Assembly: GCA_900708905.1 (NCBI GenBank)
Contig: CAADRB010000021.1
Span: 894,258 to 958,257, forward strand
Direction: 5' to 3'
DNA from: Hymenolepis diminuta
Taxonomy: Eukaryota; Platyhelminthes; Cestoda; Cyclophyllidea; Hymenolepididae
DNA: 64,000 nt
The notes beneath the pieces are model-generated. The model saw only the letters and a program-made list of their open reading frames with translations, was not told the DNA's origin and made no database searches. This document shows positions 14,247 through 28,800 of this stretch, piece by piece (positions within the stretch are counted from its first letter, which is position 1; every line of letters begins with the position of its first letter). The position numbers and the translations under genes were made by a program.

Positions 14247-17200
14247 ATGTTTAACGTGTTTTGTACTAGCAGATCATTCACTCGACTCTCTAGGGAGAGC
14301 TTTCAACTAAAGTCCAATTTATTTTCTTCTAATGCTAAGGCATCATTAAGAACGCATACTTGTGGCGAGTTGCGAGAATCAGATGCTGGTAAGGTAGTAA
14401 CTTTGTGTGGTTGGCTTTACAATACACGCGTGTCTTCATCGTTTCTGCTGATAAAAGACGCATATGGGATCACACAAATAATCTTAGATCCTGCAGTAAG
14501 ATTTTGTTGAATAATATGTTGTTTAGCTTCGAAATGGGCTACCTCCCAGCGATTCTGTAGTTAAAGTTGAAGGAGTCGTTCGAACTAGACCAGAAAAGGA
14601 TATTAATAAAGTATATTTTGTATCAAATGTAAAAGTTTAGTCCATGGGAACAGGGAAAATTGAAGTTAAGGCCGCAAAAATTGAAATACTTAACTCAGCT
14701 TCGGAAAATATTCCTTTTAAAATGAAGGAAAGAACTGGTGTACGCTGATATTGTAATATTCTTAATAATTTTTTTCCAGGTTAACGAGCAACTCGGTTTG
14801 AAATATCGATACCTTCAGCTTAGACAGGCCAAATTCCAGAAGCGTCTTAGATTTCGTTCAGAATTTTTGCGGAAGCTCCGCAACTACTTATGTGAAGAAC
14901 GAGGTTTTTAGTAGTTCGATTTAATTTTACTCAAATTTTAGCTTTTGTCGATGTTGAGACCCCATATTTATTCAAACGAACTCCTGGGGTATGAAAGGTC
15001 ATTTTCTTTTATCGATTGCTATGCACAAATTTTAGGGGGCACATGAGTTTATTGTTCCTTCTCAACTTCGAGGCAAATTCTATTCCCTTCCCCAAAGCCC
15101 GCAACAATTTAAGCAGCTCCTAATGGTTGCTGGAATTGATCGATATGTCCAAATTGCACGATGTTTTCGTGACGAACTAGCTCGTCCTGATAGACAACCG
15201 GAGTTTACACAGGTATTCAATTATTTTCGCACTCTTATTATCATTTCTAGCTAGATATAGAAGCCTCTTTTATAACTAGAGAGGACATATATGATATTGT
15301 CGAATCAGCATTATCCTATGCGTGGCCTGAAGTTAGTAAATACAATGAAGGTGTTGGGCAATTGAAAGTCCCTTTTCCACGAATGTCCTACGAAGAAGCT
15401 ATTCACAATTATGGTAGTGACAAACCTGACGTTCGATTCGACATGAAACTACAAGACTCTGCAACAGGCAGAGATGATAAGTTCGCATACTTTGTTATTC
15501 CAGCAGAATATGTATGTCGATGTACTATTTCTTAAACTAGTGGCCGTCCTTCTACAGGCTGGCCATCTTTCTAGATCGTTCTTTCAAAAAATGCTCTTTT
15601 CAGTTAAAGAAAAGGATGCTTTAGTAAGTTATTGTTATTACTGATTTATGAACTTTCTAGGAACTTTCTGTTCTTTCACATGATAAACTCAAATTACTCA
15701 ATGTGTCCAAAACTGAAGTCCTTTCTCGCATAAAATCTGGTGAATCAGTTATTATGGCTAAGGGTTTTGATCATGCCTGGGTAAAATTCTGACTTCATTA
15801 TTGACCGTTTCACTTATTAGAGAAAAGCTTTGGGTACAGCTCGAGTTCTGATTGCGAAAGAGGTGGATTCCTTGGGTATTAAAATCTACAAGCCTGGATT
15901 CTTTTTTCACTGGGTTGAGGATTTCCCACTATTTTCGAAAGATGATAATGGTAAAGCCTCGCTATTATTAGTTTATTTATAACAGCTTTTAATTAAATTA
16001 TTTAATTTATCACCTTTGGGTCAATTTTTCCAGGTAACCTTGTATCAGAACATCACCCCTTTACTGCACCAATAGAGGCGGATAAGGAGTTGCTTTATTC
16101 TGACCCGGAAAAGGCAATTGATGTGTTAAATATTGCTGCTCAATAAATATTGCTACATGTTAATAAATATCGCTTCGTGAATTGATAGGTTCATGGGCAA
16201 CACTACGATCTCGTTTGTAATGGTCAAGAGGTTGGCGGCGGGTCAATACGAATTCACCAATCTGACACACAACGCTTTGTACTGGAAAGTATTCTTCGTG
16301 AAGATGTCTCGACTCTGAAACACTTGTTGGAAGCCCTTTCATTTGGTGCACCGCCTCATGGAGGAATAGCATTGGGTAAGCGTTTCGCATTCTATTACAT
16401 TTTAGATGAGGTAACCGATTGAGTTAAATTTAAGCTTCATTTTAAATAATATTATTGAATATACTCTCTCACCATGTCTTAGTCAGTATTGTTTCATCTT
16501 TTCACTCATCGACAGTTATTAGAGACAAATGCCGCAATTCCTTCTGGCGAATTTATTTCAATTGAAGGAATATCTCAGCAGCTTCTAACTCAATCTCAAA
16601 TTCTTTTATACCTTACTTTGTTTGCTCAACAGGGTCAGCATGTTAGTTGGACTAGCTGCGACTATACATTATTAATCAAACCTAATGTGTCGTCTAACTC
16701 TAACCGTATACGGAAACTACGTACAAATGACAAAAATCTCATCGGGTAGTCAGAGGTCTGTAACTGAATAGGAACTCGTCTAGAAACTAACAAGTCTACA
16801 TCCATTATCTCAACGATCCCTTTGTGGAAGTGAAACTATCATCAAGTCTTTATGAATCATCCCCTTGTTCGCCCAAATTAACCCTTACTAGGTTTGTACC
16901 GATGAGCCTCACGTTTGTGACCCGGATTAGATACGCAAGCACGTCCCTCCCAAGTCATAAATGTGTTAAATGAAGCGGCAAAATCACAACTACATATTAA
17001 TACCTTATCCAACACATCTAAACGAACAGATCGATACATTATCCTCACTGTAACCGAAAATCTAGTACCTAATTTTATAAAGTGGCAACTTATTACCCCG
17101 CGAACTGACACAGGTAGACACCTCTCTACATTTACAATCAGTTTTTACCAACCACTCATTCGCAGCATATACAATTGAGAGTTCAGCAGCGTGGAGAACG

Positions 17201-17453
17201 ACGCTCGAGTGAAACTATCCATCAGACCTCAAACCATTTGTAGTAATAGCTCTAAGCCCTCTTACATCCTTCCATTTTAGGATTAGACAGGCTCGTTGCT
17301 ATACTCACGGGTGCACAGACCGTCCGCGATGTGATAGCCTTCCCCAAGACGTCTGAAGGCCGCGACCTCTTATCTGACGCCCCCGACGTAATACCTCCTA
17401 CTGACCTGCACCGCTACTTTATACGAGTACTCGAGGAAGACAGCAAAAGTTGA
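14247..17453 (+). CDS. DARS2: Aspartyl-tRNA synthetase, mitochondrial
   Basis: It charges mitochondrial tRNA with aspartate. Thirteen exons give 601 residues (human DARS2 is 645): 14247-14495, 14527-14610, 14641-14739, 14780-14903, 14942-14988, 15036-15212, 15251-15511, 15558-15623, 15661-15780, 15821-15950, 16034-16122, 16189-16375, 17281-17453. The N-terminus is rich in Ser and Arg, like a mitochondrial targeting peptide. An OB-fold anticodon domain follows ([12 protein letters not shown], about residue 50). Class II motif 2 is CFRDE (residues 244-248) with [13 protein letters not shown] after it; motif 3 is GGIALGLDRL, ending at 549. The family hallmarks GSIRIH and [10 protein letters not shown] mark it as bacterial type. 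The middle GAD-like insert looks shorter than in bacteria. Intron 2 is exactly 30 bases and holds an in-frame TAG, so splicing is required. Intron 11 uses a weak donor (gtgtta). The last intron is 905 bases, the rest 30-83. Confidence 0.95.
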
Positions 17454-17482
17454 CAATTTTGATAACAAAATAACTCTATTGA

Positions 17483-17488
17483 AATAAA
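17483..17488 (+). terminator. Poly(A) signal of DARS2
   Basis: AATAAA lies 30 bases after the DARS2 stop codon, which would give a very short 3' UTR. The hnRNP gene on the other strand has its own signal about 75 bases away. Confidence 0.6.
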
Positions 17489-17561
17489 ATATTACAATAT
17501 CAATAAGCGTGTACGAAGATCCTAACTAGAAAAATAGACATTATCCGTTTATCAAAACTAT

Positions 17562-17567
17562 TTTATT
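17562..17567 (-). terminator. Poly(A) signal of the hnRNP gene
   Basis: On the minus strand AATAAA lies about 310 bases past the hnRNP stop codon. With the DARS2 signal at 17483 it leaves the two convergent transcripts almost end to end. Confidence 0.5.
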
Positions 17568-17874
17568 TCACAATTATTAGGGAAAAAATCAACATCAAAC
17601 AACTAAACATGCACATGGATAGAACAGTCTACAAGCTTAGACACTGTAAACATGGGGACCTTAATGGGAGATTGATAAAATAAAATAGTAGACGATGTAA
17701 ACGCGGGATTATAACAATTCCGGAAGCTGTACAAATAGTTTGAATGTGTATATGCTGGTAGCTAAACTTAATTCTGCAACTTCTCAATGCCCTACAAAAT
17801 TCAAAAAGATCATTAACTGCACCTCACTCGTTGCTAACCTGAGCTACGATGAGTCTGTTAAACCTACCCCATAA

Positions 17875-18781
17875 CTAACGACGACTGTAATACGGCTGAT
17901 TGCGCTGATATCCATTACCTGGTGGGCCTCTCATTGGCCCACCTCCATAACTCTGACCACCATATTGACCGAAACCATCTCCCATGCCATTATTCCAACC
18001 ACCACTAGATGGTGGGTAAGGATCCCAATTATCATGATAACCACCTAGAAATGGTTTAAATGGAAAGTCAAATCTTACCCATGGGAGGTCCCGGGGGATA
18101 ATCGTAGCCATGGGAGTAACTATTATAACCACCTGGTGGACCATAACCACCGTTACGATAACCGCCACCATAACCATAATCTCTTCCGTAATCGTTTCTC
18201 CGCTTAATCGTATTCATCTCCTCACGACTAAGTGCTTTTTTAACATCTGATCGGCTAGATTTAATCGAATGGGGTTTGTAGAGAATAGCTTTGTCGACTG
18301 GATCATAGTCATCAAATGTAACGAAACCAAAACCTCTAGAGATATTTGTTTCTCGCGATTTGACTACTTCACAATCAACAATAGTACCGAATTTCGAGAA
18401 ATACTCGCGCAGATCCTCACTAGTGATATCCATTTTCAAGCCACCAATGTAGAGTTTCTTGACAGTCATATGAGACTCGGCGCTATGTGAATCTTCTCTT
18501 GGCATGGCTCTCTTTGCTTCAACTACCTTACCGTCGACTTCATGAGGGCGATTAGCTTGAGCAGCATCAACCATCTCGGGTTCCTTGTAGGTAACAAAAC
18601 CAAATCCACGAGATCTACTTGATTGAGAATCTTTCATCACGACAACATCGACGATTTCTCCCCACTTTGAATAATAGTCCTTTAAGTGATCCTCTGTTGT
18701 ATTAGGTGTGAGACCTCCGATAAACAGCTTCCGAAATTGTTCATTCCTGGCATTTCTGCAATCGGAGCGCCTTTCCGACAT
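17875..18781 (-). CDS. HNRNPA1: Heterogeneous nuclear ribonucleoprotein A/B type
   Basis: A nuclear RNA-binding protein of the hnRNP A/B family, which binds pre-mRNA and affects splicing and export. Two exons (18781-18079 and 18044-17875) flank a 34-base intron and encode 290 residues. RRM1 has RNP2 KLFIGGL (18-24) and RNP1 RGFGFVTY (58-65). RRM2 has KLYIGGL (109-115) and RGFGFVTF (149-156). The C-terminal third is rich in Gly, Tyr, Asn and Pro, like hnRNP prion-like domains, and ends in QPYYSRR, which may serve as a PY-type import signal. Two RRMs followed by a Gly-rich tail is the A1/A2B1/squid layout; the exact paralogue cannot be set, so the symbol is family level. The ATG at 18781 is the first in frame and suits the family's short N-terminus. 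The Gly-rich region spans the intron. Confidence 0.92.
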
Positions 18782-19787
18782 CTTTGACAGACAAAGCCGA
18801 ACCGAAAGAAATCGGAAATATTATTAAGGCATATTAGGTTAAATAAACAAATTGCCTAGTTTTGGATCATCGTTGTTTGTTATATATTAAAATAATATAT
18901 AAATTTATTTATATTATATGCTTTAATCCCAAAATACTTACAGCCATTACATCTCATATTTATTAAAGATCTCATTGATAATAATAAACATATAGTGCTA
19001 CAATCTGGTTAATTTGAAAAGCTCGTTAGTTATAAGATTGATTCATGTTTCATTACTTCTTTTACGTTATAAATATTTTATTCTATCGCAATAACGGTTT
19101 AATTGTCTGTGTACAAATCATAGTAGGTTCCCGTATTTAAACGTCATTTCCGATACAACAGTTCTGTTTTTGGAAACAATTTTACTAGTCGTTCTGATTT
19201 TAAATCCTTTTACATCAGGACCAATGACAAAGTATCAAGATGCTGATTTTATTCAATCGCGACACTAGTCATATTTTAGCTAAATTCTGTATGCCTGTGA
19301 AAGCAGTTACCTTGCGAGTTCCCATATCCATAAACACCTTTAAATTTAAATTTAATTAATTACCTCTGAGGCGCAGTTTTCCCAGTAATAAAAAGACAGT
19401 TTGAATACGAATCATTCTTTTGGAAATCAGAGTACGGCAAAATGCGATCAAACCGTGCTAGAATCACAAAAATCATAAATCGGTGAAATAGGAAAATCTC
19501 TTTCTCCATGACTATGGAAATATCTAGCAATAGAAATGAACAAACAAATATATGGAAGATAACTGAATACAGCACATAGGGGAGATAGTCATATGTACAA
19601 CTTCATATGTAAGAGCATGAAAGATCTCTCTATGAAGCTGGTAGATTAACGTCCGAAAATTAAGATGAAGACGACTGATCACCTTTAAAGATCTCCGAAG
19701 TGCTTTTCGGTTCATAAAATTTTACATTTGAATTGTTTGTCCTACAAAAGAAGTATTTCAATTAAGTGAAATTCAAACCATAAATAT

Positions 19788-19823
<36 letters not shown>

Positions 19824-19829
19824 CTCAGT
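18782..19829. other. Intergenic region between hnRNP and CEP135
   Basis: About 1 kb of AT-rich DNA with no convincing exon. It should hold the hnRNP promoter and the CEP135 3' UTR. A TA microsatellite lies at its right end. Confidence 0.5.
19789..19822. repeat. TA dinucleotide microsatellite
   Basis: An almost pure run of alternating T and A, starting just past the CEP135 stop codon, so it lies in that gene's 3' UTR or just beyond it. Shorter ATA-rich tracts occur near 18890, 30880 and 57243. Confidence 0.9.
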
Positions 19830-22800
19830 TTAAACAATGCGTGGTTGTGAAGTAGATAACCGAGCAGAGCCCAATCTAAAAAAAGATACATCATAATCAT
19901 TACCTATTTGAGACTTATGATCGATCAAAGACGAAATTGAAGAACAATGATCGACGTCGCTGCTAATGATTGATAAACTCAAATTGCGTGGAACGTAAGC
20001 TGGAGTTATCCTGTAAACTTCATCGTTTGAGCATGCTGCCAATAATTGAGAACCATGATGTTTCACAGTAATTGGTGAAAGAAGCATTTTAGGTAAGATT
20101 GGTGACTGGGAACTTTCACTGATTCTGGAAAATGTTAGTGATATTTCATTAGGTGAAATTTCTTATATTAATGTTAAATGTAAGTTTATTTTGAAATATA
20201 CATTACTTCCATTTAGCCGTAATTTCAAAAAAGGATAAATTCTAGCTAGAAATCGGTTTGTGATGACCCATGGAAGTTATAAAGTTGCATTTGGTTCTCA
20301 TTAATGCATGTGATAGGGCGAGTGGAAGTTTTGACGACCGATAGTAATAGAGGATGGTTAAGTAACTCATTCCAATTAATATATCGTCACTAATCACAAT
20401 ATAAATTTTTTAAAATAAGTTAACGCAAAATGCTTACTTTATAGAAACATTATACCGAATGCCTCATTGCGAATTCATTCATTAATGAATAGTTAGAGAG
20501 AAGACATTTGATTTGAAGAATTATGAAAAAATAAATATTTGAAGGCTTTATAAATTTGCCTTCCAAACACCCGAATAAAATACTCCGTACCATAAATATG
20601 AATGACGCCTTCATAAAATTTCTCTGAATAATTAAATAAATTGATCAGTAATACCACTTCATTTATCAAAATTATCCACTGATTAGCACGTCTTTCTCGA
20701 ACAGAGACCGTCTGAGAGGACATGATAAGTAGTCTAAAGATATTTTCATGCCTTTAACTTTCTAATTAACCCATCACATTCTAGATTCAATGGCCATTGA
20801 CCTTGAAAAGTTGTTTAAATGATCATATCCCTTGACCTATGTGATGTTTAAATGGTAGGACCAGAGACATTTGATTGATAGTATGACAGATTTTGAAAAG
20901 AATGTTTCGTATTTTATATAAATACGCTAGACGGAATAACCAAGGAATACAATTCAATAAGGAAAATACTCTTATCCTAATAATTTACAACGCTCAATCA
21001 AATAAAGCGCACATTTAACCTACCCAGGCTCATAGGTCTGTGTCACCTTCACCGTTGGAGATGAAACCTGTTCAGAGTTCCTAGAGTGAGAGTTGCAAGT
21101 ATCACTTGTAGATGAAAAGACTGATGTTATTGAAGGTTCCACTGGATTGTAGAAAATTTTGTTCGTTTCTGCGGCTCCGGTTTGATCCCTTGGTGTGCTG
21201 TGTGCAGTTGGTATCACAGCCACTGGGCTAATGGGAGCCATGGTATTGGTGTGGTGGGTGGATAGCAGATTCCTGAATCTCGACCCATCAGGAATGAATT
21301 CGAGACCATTTGAGAGATTAACATTCTGAGAAGATTTTCGCAAATTCTCACATTCTTTGGTTTTGTTCTAAAATTTGAAACAGGTATCACTCCACTAGAG
21401 AAACAAGGAAATACATGGGTTTGGTTAATTTTCACTATGATATTGTTGCTAATAATCCGTGTGGAGGGTGGATTTGAATGCTGCTTTGCAATGCAGGCAT
21501 CGATTTAAATTTTTCTGAGGAATTACAGTTACTAGCAATTATTTAATAAGGATAAGTAAAAGCAGGTTTGCGGTTTCGGATTTAGTAAGGGCCTAAATGG
21601 TCTTCACATCATCCACTACCGCCAAAACAGTGACACTTTTGGTTCTAGTGACCCGTCCATACTTGAAATTCCTGGAGGAAAGCTATACAAATTAATGATT
21701 AATAACGAGTGAGTATAAGGAAATAGATCACTTTGCTCTTTATTAACAAATAACTAAATTGTGCAAACAAAATGTTCATGAATGGTTGGGAAAACACAGA
21801 CCAGTCAATCCAACTGGTGATACCGATCAGTATTTGAGCACTACCACCTGCAGATTACGAGAAATACATAACCGCAAATTAGCAAGATTATGCTTTATCA
21901 TAATTAATTAGCTTCTATATTAATAATAAACTAAACTAAAACTTCCAAAACTAATAAAAAGCTAGAAAGTTTGTCCTTCTACTAAAAGATTAAATTTAAT
22001 TATATAACATGCTGAATAAGAGCTTAAACTGAGGTAAAACTTGACTTACATCAAGTAGGTCTTGCAGGCGTGACTGATTTTCTCGGGCAGAAGCAAGAAG
22101 AATCTCCAATTTAGTGATCAGTTTCCGTTGGTGTGAGACCTAAAAGAATAGATACAAAAAAATCAAGCGGCATGAAAAAATTGTCAATCCCAGAATCTTG
22201 CACTGTCGTCGTTTACCCATGAGTAAGCTTGCGATACTGGGGCGTTGCCATAACACGCCTTAGGAATGAAGTCAATAAAGCGCGTTAATTGGGCGGATGA
22301 CTAATCATACACGTAAGAGTTAGAGCAATTTTCTCATTCATTTATTTATTTAACATTTTAGACCATCCAAATACAAGTAAATAATTAGCTGCATAAATAC
22401 GTTTAGGCTATTGACCTTGAAATTTTATTTTAACACAGGATTCCTGGGTTGCGTAGGTGTTAATAAAAGTGTTTTTCTAAATCTCTTGCCTTCCCCTGAG
22501 TAGACCAGTTGGATGATGTTGAAACAGTATGAATTCGGATTTTACAGGGTTTATTCGTAATTTCGATCAAGCAGACAAGTTCTGTCTTAGGATTCTATAA
22601 CTTATTCAAAACTCAAATTACTAATAGATGAAAGATAATACGATACGCGAAACAATACCATATTTGTACTGTGGTTGTTTTTCAATAAAAGTTAGAAATT
22701 AATGTCCTTTGTGGATAAATTTCTGCAGTCTAACAAGAAAGGCAGCGCTCGATAGCTCAGTGAGTATAAAATCGATAATAAACTTTGATCAGACCCAGGT

Positions 22801-25800
22801 CTAATAATCTCCTGTCCTTTCTAAAGATAAGATTTATAAGACGCTTTCCTAACTATTAAACCCTCGGAGGTTAAACATGAAGTGACAAATGAGTCGCAAT
22901 CAATAACTTTGATGCTTATTAGCAAATCAGTAGAACTTCAGTAGAACGGGAAAATCAAGTCCTAACAACTCTGCAGTTATAAAAATCAAATCGTAAATAT
23001 GTATGCAGTTCGACATGCTCTATCGAAACAATTTGAACCAGCGTATGAAATATGGGATTAGGAAAAATCTAAGAATAAAATTGCCGTGGGAATTAAGGCA
23101 TATTATCGATAATTTGATCCATGTAAAGATAGGCTAAAATATAATCATTTAAGTGGCACAGAAAAACAACAAATAGTTTAAATCTCAAGTCTGCAACTCC
23201 TACCTCAATGAGAGCATCCTTCAACTTTAATTCACATTCTGTCAGTTTTGCAGAAAGGTCATTGTTAGCAGCGAACGCAGAGATTGAATGCTCATCAGAA
23301 TGGTCCAGTTGTGTTTGGAGGGCGTCAGCAATGTCGCGAGTCGTCATAAGTTGACGTCTCACCTCCTCAAACTCTCCCTCCAATAGAGCAGCTCTTATTT
23401 CTGCCTTCTCTGCCGCTGCGTATAGCTGAGTACACTAAAATGCAGGAAGAAACATGGTTTAAAGGTAGCCTGGAAGCAGGGGATCTGACGACTCTTAATA
23501 CGCACGTCATATCAGCTATTGATGTTTCTCCTAAGTGGCCGTCTTAATTCTAGTGATTAGATCCAAAAATGTGAGAAAAAAGACGAGATTATTGATGGTG
23601 ACGCTGACCATGGATCAGAAGCCTGATAATCCAACGCTTAAAAAGATCGGAATTCATCTGGAAAACCATGAATGAACAGTCATCATAGAACACTCATCTT
23701 CAACTTCAGAAGCCGTGAGTCAGATACTCACCATCGTACATCCAAGGAGCAAGTTAAGAATGGAATCTTAGATGTACGTTTCTCATGCTAAGATGGCCTT
23801 CTTCCGTTTGTAATGAGAGCTAGAAATATTTTCCATCAACAGACTCGGATGATTGCATGACTTTATTCAACTACATACTCTACAATAAAATCCCTGCTGG
23901 CGAAACAGAACCTGTTAAACATGGAAACACACGGAAATCCCTTATGGGCCTTGATGAGATCCAATTGGGGGAGAGTGAGTGGATATAACAGGGGACTATG
24001 ACTGAGAGAACTAAAATATGAATTAGGTGGAGATATTAATTGATACCTATAAACTTTACAACAAGCAGCTTTGGTGAAATATGAGATGTCCTTTCAATCT
24101 TGTTTAAGTTATGACAGCTAACCAATACTTTAATTTCGCATGCTAGAATTCATCAAAATGAAGAATATAGTTCCATCATATACTTGTTGCAGCCAGACCC
24201 TATAATAATCAAGTAAACAGGGACACTTTTATTCAAATATTCAACTATTAAGGCATTTTAATTTAAATTTTCAAGAGTGTCTTAACGAATTCAACTGACA
24301 ATTATTATGATAACAACTATCCAACCATTTGGAATATAAAAAATACATAAATTTATAAGCTTTACTTCAAGAAAACATACAAAAGGATAACGATACAGAC
24401 CGACAATAATTAGGAATCTCTCTTTCAGCAAACTAACAAAACAAACAACTACAAAAGTATAAACTTGGAGGGAAGTTCTGCAAAGCCTGCAAAAGCATCG
24501 TTGTGACATAACTAAACCTAGAAGCAAAAACACTAAATTCATTAATTCAATTGCAATAAAAGACTAATTACACCAAAGAAAATCACCTTTTCCTCTAAAG
24601 CAGAGCGTTCGCGTCTCACGTTCAAAGCATCAATTTCAGCTTTTTGAGCTCGATCGATTTGGTCTCTCAAGTCAGCCTCCTTGCTTTTAAGAACCCCTTC
24701 AATATCAGTAAGGTTTTGTTCCAGTTCTCTGTTTTTTCTCGCCACCTCGTCAAAGTCTCTACTCAGTGAACTGCAAGAAAGAGAAAAAAGAATGGATTAG
24801 ACAGGACGCAATAATTTAACTTACCCATACTGCACCAATAGATCCTTATGTTCTTTCAATTTCATGTCCATAGCTTGTTCAGATTGGGTCAAACTATGCA
24901 TTGCCTCTGACAGTCGACTGTGAAGATCATTTTTCTCAGTCGAAGCACTTTGCAAACGTGATTTTAGGCTCTCTACTTCAGCTGCAAGAACCGTCATATC
25001 CGACTAAAAGTAAATAGCGAAAGCCAAGTAAGTGCAGCTAACATTCCATTCACATCAGTTCGAGTCTGCTATCACGCATTACCTGAGCTTTGGCATACTT
25101 CTGCTCAGATATGTTTCGACACTGACTGACAACTTTGGATGAGGTTTCTAGCTCTTGAATGCGTTCAGTTAGAAGATGGATATCACGATCTTTGTCTGCA
25201 GCCATTTCAGTGACTTGACGGAGGCATTTTTCAACACTTTGAAGACATTGCTGGAAAAGTATTATGCTGTTTAAGAGAGTTTAGGATAGAATTCTAGACA
25301 ATATAATGAGAGAATAAACTAAGAGAAGTCTGAAATAGCATATCGGGAGTGACATATAACATCACCGACCTTATTTTTGCTGACGTGAATAGGTTATACT
25401 GTATTATTTAATCAATACTTTCAAATTACCCTATATCGAATTAACCAATGTTTATGCATAGAACTTAAGTTGGAATTATCGATTTGCCTAAACACTAATA
25501 TAAAGATTAACATAACTGAACATTACTCAACTAAGTTAGAAATTATCGCTTCGTTATAAAAGCTTCGAAGATACTTAAATCTGTAAGAATATAAGTTCTA
25601 AGCCTCACATGAAGGCGATTTAAGATAGACGTCGGGCTGAGGACTTACTGTAGTAGATCACTAGTCTATTTGTAGCAGAATTGAATAACTTGTAACCTAG
25701 TGTATGAACGTGATGTAAAACGAAATTTCAAGTATCATTCATCGAATTGACAAGTCTCCAAACTGATAAGTCCATTCTCATTTCAATACTCTGAACTCTA

Positions 25801-28800
25801 CTTTAAAAGTAGGACTCAGAATATGTAATTAGTTTTCCTCTGTCTGTTAAAACTCTGGTAAACATAATCCCCAAAACTTCCTTCTATTCTTGTATATAAG
25901 AAATAGATGCAGGGCACGTTGGAGCGATTATTAGCAACTTAATAAGGGAAACACTAAGAACTAACTATGAACCTTCTGATAAGCATTTGTAAATTCGAAA
26001 CTGCCTTATGAATTAAATAAAGACATTATGCTCATATTAGTCATCAATATCAGACAGGTTTTTAGTGCGCACCATTTTCTCCTCGAGAAGTTTATTAGAT
26101 TTGGTGAGCTCGCGTTTCAAGACAACGGCATCCTCAGTGCGGTCGTCAAGACTGGCTCGAATATTGTCATTCTCCGCACTCAACTCATTAGCTACCGATT
26201 GTAAACGCACAATCTCATCCTTACTTATCTGAAAGAGTTTAAAAAATGTCCTTTTTAAGCAAAAGTCATCATTTGAGTTCTTATTCTAATGTACCCTACC
26301 CTCAATTCAGTCTCCAACTCCTTTATTCGAGAGTTAAGAACTTGGAGATCGCGTTGAGCTTCAGACAAAGCAGAATTCGAGAGCTGTTTGCCTCTAACAG
26401 ATTCATTGTACATATTCTTTTGCATCATCAGCTCATTTGCTAAAGCGGAGTTTTGATTCTGTGTCTGTGACAATGCAGTTTGGAGCTGTCCTTTTGCTTT
26501 TTCTGCCTCATTCTATTTGAAAGAATAAATTCCAAATATAATTCATATACTTACCTTTTCTGAAATCGCTCGGTCTAAATCTAGTTTCATCTGTTCTAAA
26601 TGCTTCTCCAGTTCATGTATGGTTATCTTTGCCCTCTCCAGCTCTCCTACAGATTTTTCAAGAGTTTTTCTTAGAGAAAGAATCTCCTCCGTTGAGCTTT
26701 GACCATGGTCAGCTAGATTGATGGGGCTCTTAACACGGTCATTCAATTTTGGTGCCTTGGGAGAAAATAATTAGTAATAATGAAGAATAAATATTCAAAC
26801 CCGTTCTATTTGTAGCAGCAATTGATCTCGCTCCGATTTCAATAAACGAACTTCTTCTTGAATCTAAAGAAAACAGACAAAAGTTATTCTTTAAGTGAGG
26901 TGAAGTTCATTTTCGAGAATCTAATGTGCTTAATTGTTTGCATTACAAAAAATATTATAATTCTGAGAAAATATCGAGCTCTAATGGTCACAAATGCACA
27001 GTCTTGAGATCCTTCCGATTATTAAAAAACCTTCACATATTGGAATATCTTCCTAAATTCATAGCTAATAACACTAATTTAGGTCTCTCGCTCAATTCTG
27101 AAGAAAGTTAAGGCTTGACCTTATAAGACACAAAATAACAAAAATGTCTACACATTCCCTAATTTGACCTTAGTAATGAACAAGTCTTAAGAAGAAAACT
27201 CAAATTCCGCAGATTATATCCTTTCTCTCCACTCCACAAATGCAAGAAGTAAAGATTGTTCTTGTCTGACTAGTTTATAAATATACATCTGTCAAATTAC
27301 CTCAAGGACATTTCTCTCGAATTTATTTAGTGTCGATTGAAGTTCATTTCGTTCTCGCTTTACGGTTTCCAAATCATTGTCCACATCCACATTGGCCTGT
27401 AAATAAAATCAACCCAGATTTAAATTATTCTCTCATGTAGTCAACAGATGAATGGAGAACGAAAGCGATAAGACAACAAAGAAAGTAGAGCCAACAAACA
27501 AGAATACTATGTCTGCTACTCACAAACGTCTGACGTAATCTAGAAGTGGAGCGCGAGATACGCCTCAACTCGAACTGTAATTCTTCAGATTGATGTTTGT
27601 AATGATCGCGTTCTAATTCTAAATCCTTTAGAAGAGCCCTAAGGGTCTACATAGAGTAACCATCGAGTGGAATTATTTACGAGGAACGAGAAACGAGCAA
27701 GCGCCAAAGATCAACTGAAGCGCCAAAGTGACTGAAAACTTACCTTGACTTCGCCTTTTAAGTGAATATAAGAGTTCTGTAAAAATGGGATCAGAAATTT
27801 TTAAGAGATATGTAAACAAAAAAGTTTTTTTTAGGTTTGCATAACCTCATCCAGAATGAAAATTTCGATTTAAACCAGTCTACCGAATACAAATAATCGC
27901 TTAGCCAATATGGAGATTCTTAACTTGAACTAGTTAGATCTGCAAAAATATAAAAAGTTATATCAAAAAAGTCATATTTGTGATTGCTAAGGTTATGATT
28001 AAGGCCGATTTCCCTCACAATCGAAGATGATTATCCTCAGAGTGACAGAGGATATATTTTTTAGAAATCTTAATATGTCAGGATTGAGGATAACGTTCTG
28101 ATAAGTGATGGTTGGATCACCTTTCATTTGATGTCAATGGAGTTCACTGTATCGGTATTAGAGTAATCTTTTCGATGATACAAGAGCACTGCTTTCTTTT
28201 ACGTAATTAGAAATATTACAGATATTAATCAAAGAATTAAAATAGCCGGGGCCGCTATTTTTAAAACCCGATAAACTATTTATGGAAATAAAATAGAAAG
28301 AAGGGTTAAGAGGGGAATATGAGGTGGCCGAGAAAAGAGATTTGGCCTTCTATCTACTTACAAAGAATGGGGTTTGCGTACATACTGAAAAATAGGATAA
28401 ATAACTGGAAACACTTGGAGAGAAAGATAAAAAGTCGCCAATACTCGAATTATCAATTTAGCTATTCGAGCGGTATTTAAATTATAACAAAAACCTACCC
28501 CAGATGTAGAATCTCCTCCCCCTTCCTCTTCGTTAATAACAATGGGAGACTCTTGACAAGACGTCTGAGTGTAGGCATTTTGATTGCTATCCAACCGAGG
28601 TAAGGCATTCTTACTTCCATTGTTAGATGAGGATGATGGATAAGGAGTAGTAACTGCGGTGGCTCCTGAATCCGATTCAACCAGTCGACGCAGACTACGA
28701 TTCAAACACTCAATTTGGACACGCATTACCTCTCGATCAGCAAGCAGACCCTGAGTGGAAGTTTTTTAGGTTAATACTCTTAGCTCATTTGGAAGAAATT

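Noticed and set aside
18269..18490. A plus-strand frame inside the hnRNP gene
   Set aside because: It is antisense to RRM2 coding sequence and has no independent support.
20493..20723. A minus-strand 76-residue frame within the last CEP135 intron
   Set aside because: The flanking exons join in phase without it, and its composition is AT-rich and non-coding.
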